DNA of 5,737 bases, from NCBI GenBank assembly GCA_025350345.1, contig JANXYA010000291.1:1-5737 (forward strand), given 5' to 3'. The stretch comes from Gammaproteobacteria bacterium (lineage in GTDB: Bacteria > Pseudomonadota > Gammaproteobacteria > Steroidobacterales > Steroidobacteraceae). The notes under the pieces were generated by a model, which worked only from the letters and a program-made list of their open reading frames with translations, ran no database searches and had not been told where the DNA came from. Of this stretch, positions 4,259 to 5,737 are shown one piece after another. Positions within the stretch are counted from its first letter, which is position 1, and each line of letters begins with the position of its first letter. Position numbers and translations under genes: made by a program.

Positions 4259-5737
4259 TTACTGTCCGCCAGAGGCGAGATCGACTTCGCGAAATTCCCC
4301 GAGCAGCGGGAAGTACAGCGCGGCGCGCACCGGGCCGGGCGCGGCGGCGCGCACCAGGGCGGCATAGCGCTGCAATTGCGGGCGGTAGCGCAGCTCTTCC
4401 TGTGCCAGAAAGTCCGCCAGTTGGCCTCCCTCGTGGCTGCCGGTCTTGTAGTCCACGACCCAGCGCTCGCCGTCCGGCTCGATGAGCAACCGATCGATGA
4501 CGATGTTCACCACCCGCCCCTCATGGCGCCCGCTCATGCGCCACTCGCTGCGTGATTCGCGATGAGTGCCGCCGAGCAGCCAGCGTCCGCGCGCATCGAG
4601 GAGCGTCGCGTTGAGCGCCTCATGCACGCGCGCCCCCGCCTCTGCGCGCTCGGAGGCCACCACGCCGTGTTCGGCGAGCCAGCCCTCGTAGTCTTGCGGT
4701 GCCGTGTCCACACGCTCTGGCAGCTGCGGCAACTGCGCCAGGCGCTGCATCTCGGCATGCACGATGGTGCCGACGGCCCGCGAGGCGAGGCGGACCCAGG
4801 AGTATTCCGGATCGCCCGTGGCATCTCGCAACGAGTGCTCCAGGCGCCTCACCGGCACCGCCGGCGGCAAGTCGCGTGGCGCCCAATCCGCCCTCAGGCG
4901 CGAGGCTCCTGGCGGTGGGGCGATCGTTGCCGGCGGCACGCCGGCCGCGGCGGTGGCGTGAGCGGTGAGGAATTCATGGCCGATGCCGGGCCACAACAGC
5001 GCCAGTGCGGTGCCGGGACGCGGCGCGAGCTCCCCGGCCTTGTTGATCGGTGCGGCGCCAAACCAATGCAGCTCGCGCCGCGCGCGCGTGGCCGCCACGT
5101 ACAGGAGCCGCACGCGTTCCAGGCGTGCACGCTCGCGGCGCAGGTGCCGGATGTAGCGCGCCAGCGTCCGCCCGCGCACCGGGCCCGCGGCGCTGATCGG
5201 CGCCAGCAGCAGTTCGGGGGCCGCGCCCGTGCCCGGCAGTTCCAGCCAGTGCAGGAGCGGTTCGGCATCGGCCTGCTGGCCCAGGCCGATGCCGGGCACG
5301 ATGACGATGTCCCATTCGAGCCCCTTGGCGCCGTGCATGGTCAGGATTTCTACCGCGCCCTCATCACACGCCGGCGCGGCATAGAGCGCAGCAGCGAATT
5401 CATCAAAGGCGTCGCCGGACAGTTCCTCGGCGTGCGGCGCGGCGGCCAGCGCGCGCAGGAACTCGCGTGCATCCAGCAGCTCGCGCTCCTCGGCGCAGGC
5501 GGCTGGGCCGCCCAGTCGCAGCCAGGCACGATCGACGCGCTGCCACAACGGCAGGGCGCGCTCCGGCCCGCCGATGGCCGGCTGCAGGGCCAGGCACAGG
5601 CGCGCCAGGCGCCGCTGTGCGTCCGTGGCGAGCGTCGCGACGCGCGCGGCATCGTTGATGAGCTCCCACGGCGTCGCCGCCTGCGTCTCGCTCAAGGTTT
5701 GCAGTTCCGTCACCGCCAGGCCGCAGCACGGCGCGTG
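4259..5737 (-). CDS. UvrD/AddA-like helicase with C-terminal RecB-family nuclease domain (3' part)
   Basis: This is the C-terminal 492 residues of a large DNA helicase-nuclease; the frame is open to the window edge, so the true start is beyond 5737 and the GTG at 5711-5713 is internal. Residues are counted from the edge. A 2B-like helical region comes first (about 20-120). Superfamily 1 motif V follows (VEILTMHGAKGLEW, 129-142), then motif VI (RLLYVAATRARRELHW, 210-225). The PD-(D/E)XK nuclease shows GTIVH (323-327), Glu398, Asp415 (VIDRLL), DYKTG (429-433) and Y..QLQRY (ending at 458), so its catalytic set looks intact. Such enzymes unwind and resect double-strand breaks with an AddB-like partner or as a RecB-like subunit. 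Motifs I-IV would lie upstream, off the window. It could be named AddA-like or exodeoxyribonuclease V beta-like; the fragment does not settle which. It converges on gspN and is probably unrelated to it. Confidence 0.9.
   Translation of the reverse strand, partial: HAPCCGLAVTELQTLSETQAATPWELINDAARVATLATDAQRRLARLCLALQPAIGGPERALPLWQRVDRAWLRLGGPAACAEERELLDAREFLRALAAAPHAEELSGDAFDEFAAALYAAPACDEGAVEILTMHGAKGLEWDIVIVPGIGLGQQADAEPLLHWLELPGTGAAPELLLAPISAAGPVRGRTLARYIRHLRRERARLERVRLLYVAATRARRELHWFGAAPINKAGELAPRPGTALALLWPGIGHEFLTAHATAAAGVPPATIAPPPGASRLRADWAPRDLPPAVPVRRLEHSLRDATGDPEYSWVRLASRAVGTIVHAEMQRLAQLPQLPERVDTAPQDYEGWLAEHGVVASERAEAGARVHEALNATLLDARGRWLLGGTHRESRSEWRMSGRHEGRVVNIVIDRLLIEPDGERWVVDYKTGSHEGGQLADFLAQEELRYRPQLQRYAALVRAAAPGPVRAALYFPLLGEFREVDLASGGQ

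Noticed and set aside
3412..4365. A 317-codon - strand frame antisense to gspN and the end of the helicase gene
   Set aside because: It overlaps two well supported genes, has Arg/Gln/Pro-rich shadow composition and no recognisable domain; long antisense frames are common in GC-rich DNA.
5711..5713. GTG as the start of the - strand helicase-nuclease gene
   Set aside because: The frame stays open to the window edge with plausible coding upstream (HAPCCGLAV), and the product would lack helicase motifs I-IV.

Overview
The window holds the 3' half of a type II secretion system (T2SS, general secretory pathway) operon on the + strand. Facing it on the - strand is the 3' part of a large UvrD/AddA-type helicase-nuclease gene. 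Coding density is near complete, and no stretch longer than about 30 bases lacks a gene. The DNA is very GC-rich, with G or C at most third codon positions. Together with a gspI-J-K-L-M-N order, this suggests a high-GC proteobacterium. A gammaproteobacterium related to the Xanthomonadales/Nevskiales/Steroidobacteraceae side is plausible, but that placement is inference and of low certainty.

Layout: positions 1-85 are the last codons of an upstream gene, almost certainly gspI, encoding a glycine-rich tail. Then come gspJ (82-738, minor pseudopilin), gspK (735-1772, minor pseudopilin), gspL (1775-3004, inner-membrane assembly platform), gspM (3004-3486, GspL partner) and gspN (3517-4251, accessory inner-membrane protein). 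The first five genes are joined by stop/start overlaps or a 2-base gap, so they are very likely one translationally coupled transcript; gspN follows after 30 bases. The - strand gene (stop at 4259, 5' end beyond 5737) converges on gspN with only 7 bases between the stop codons.

How they work together: GspI, J and K form the tip of the periplasmic pseudopilus. GspL and GspM, with GspE, GspF and GspC (not in this window), form the inner-membrane platform that powers pseudopilus assembly and pushes folded exoproteins through the GspD secretin. gspC, gspD and gspO do not follow gspN here, so they must lie elsewhere. The helicase-nuclease belongs to a separate process, double-strand break repair and DNA end processing, and shows no functional link to secretion.

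I do not see a new biological system. The most unusual signals are two low-complexity segments in interacting pseudopilins: a Gly-rich GspI tail with an 18-bp DNA period, and an Ala/Pro-rich GspK insert carrying a strong 11-bp-arm inverted repeat. No promoter, terminator, RNA gene, mobile element or CRISPR array could be supported.
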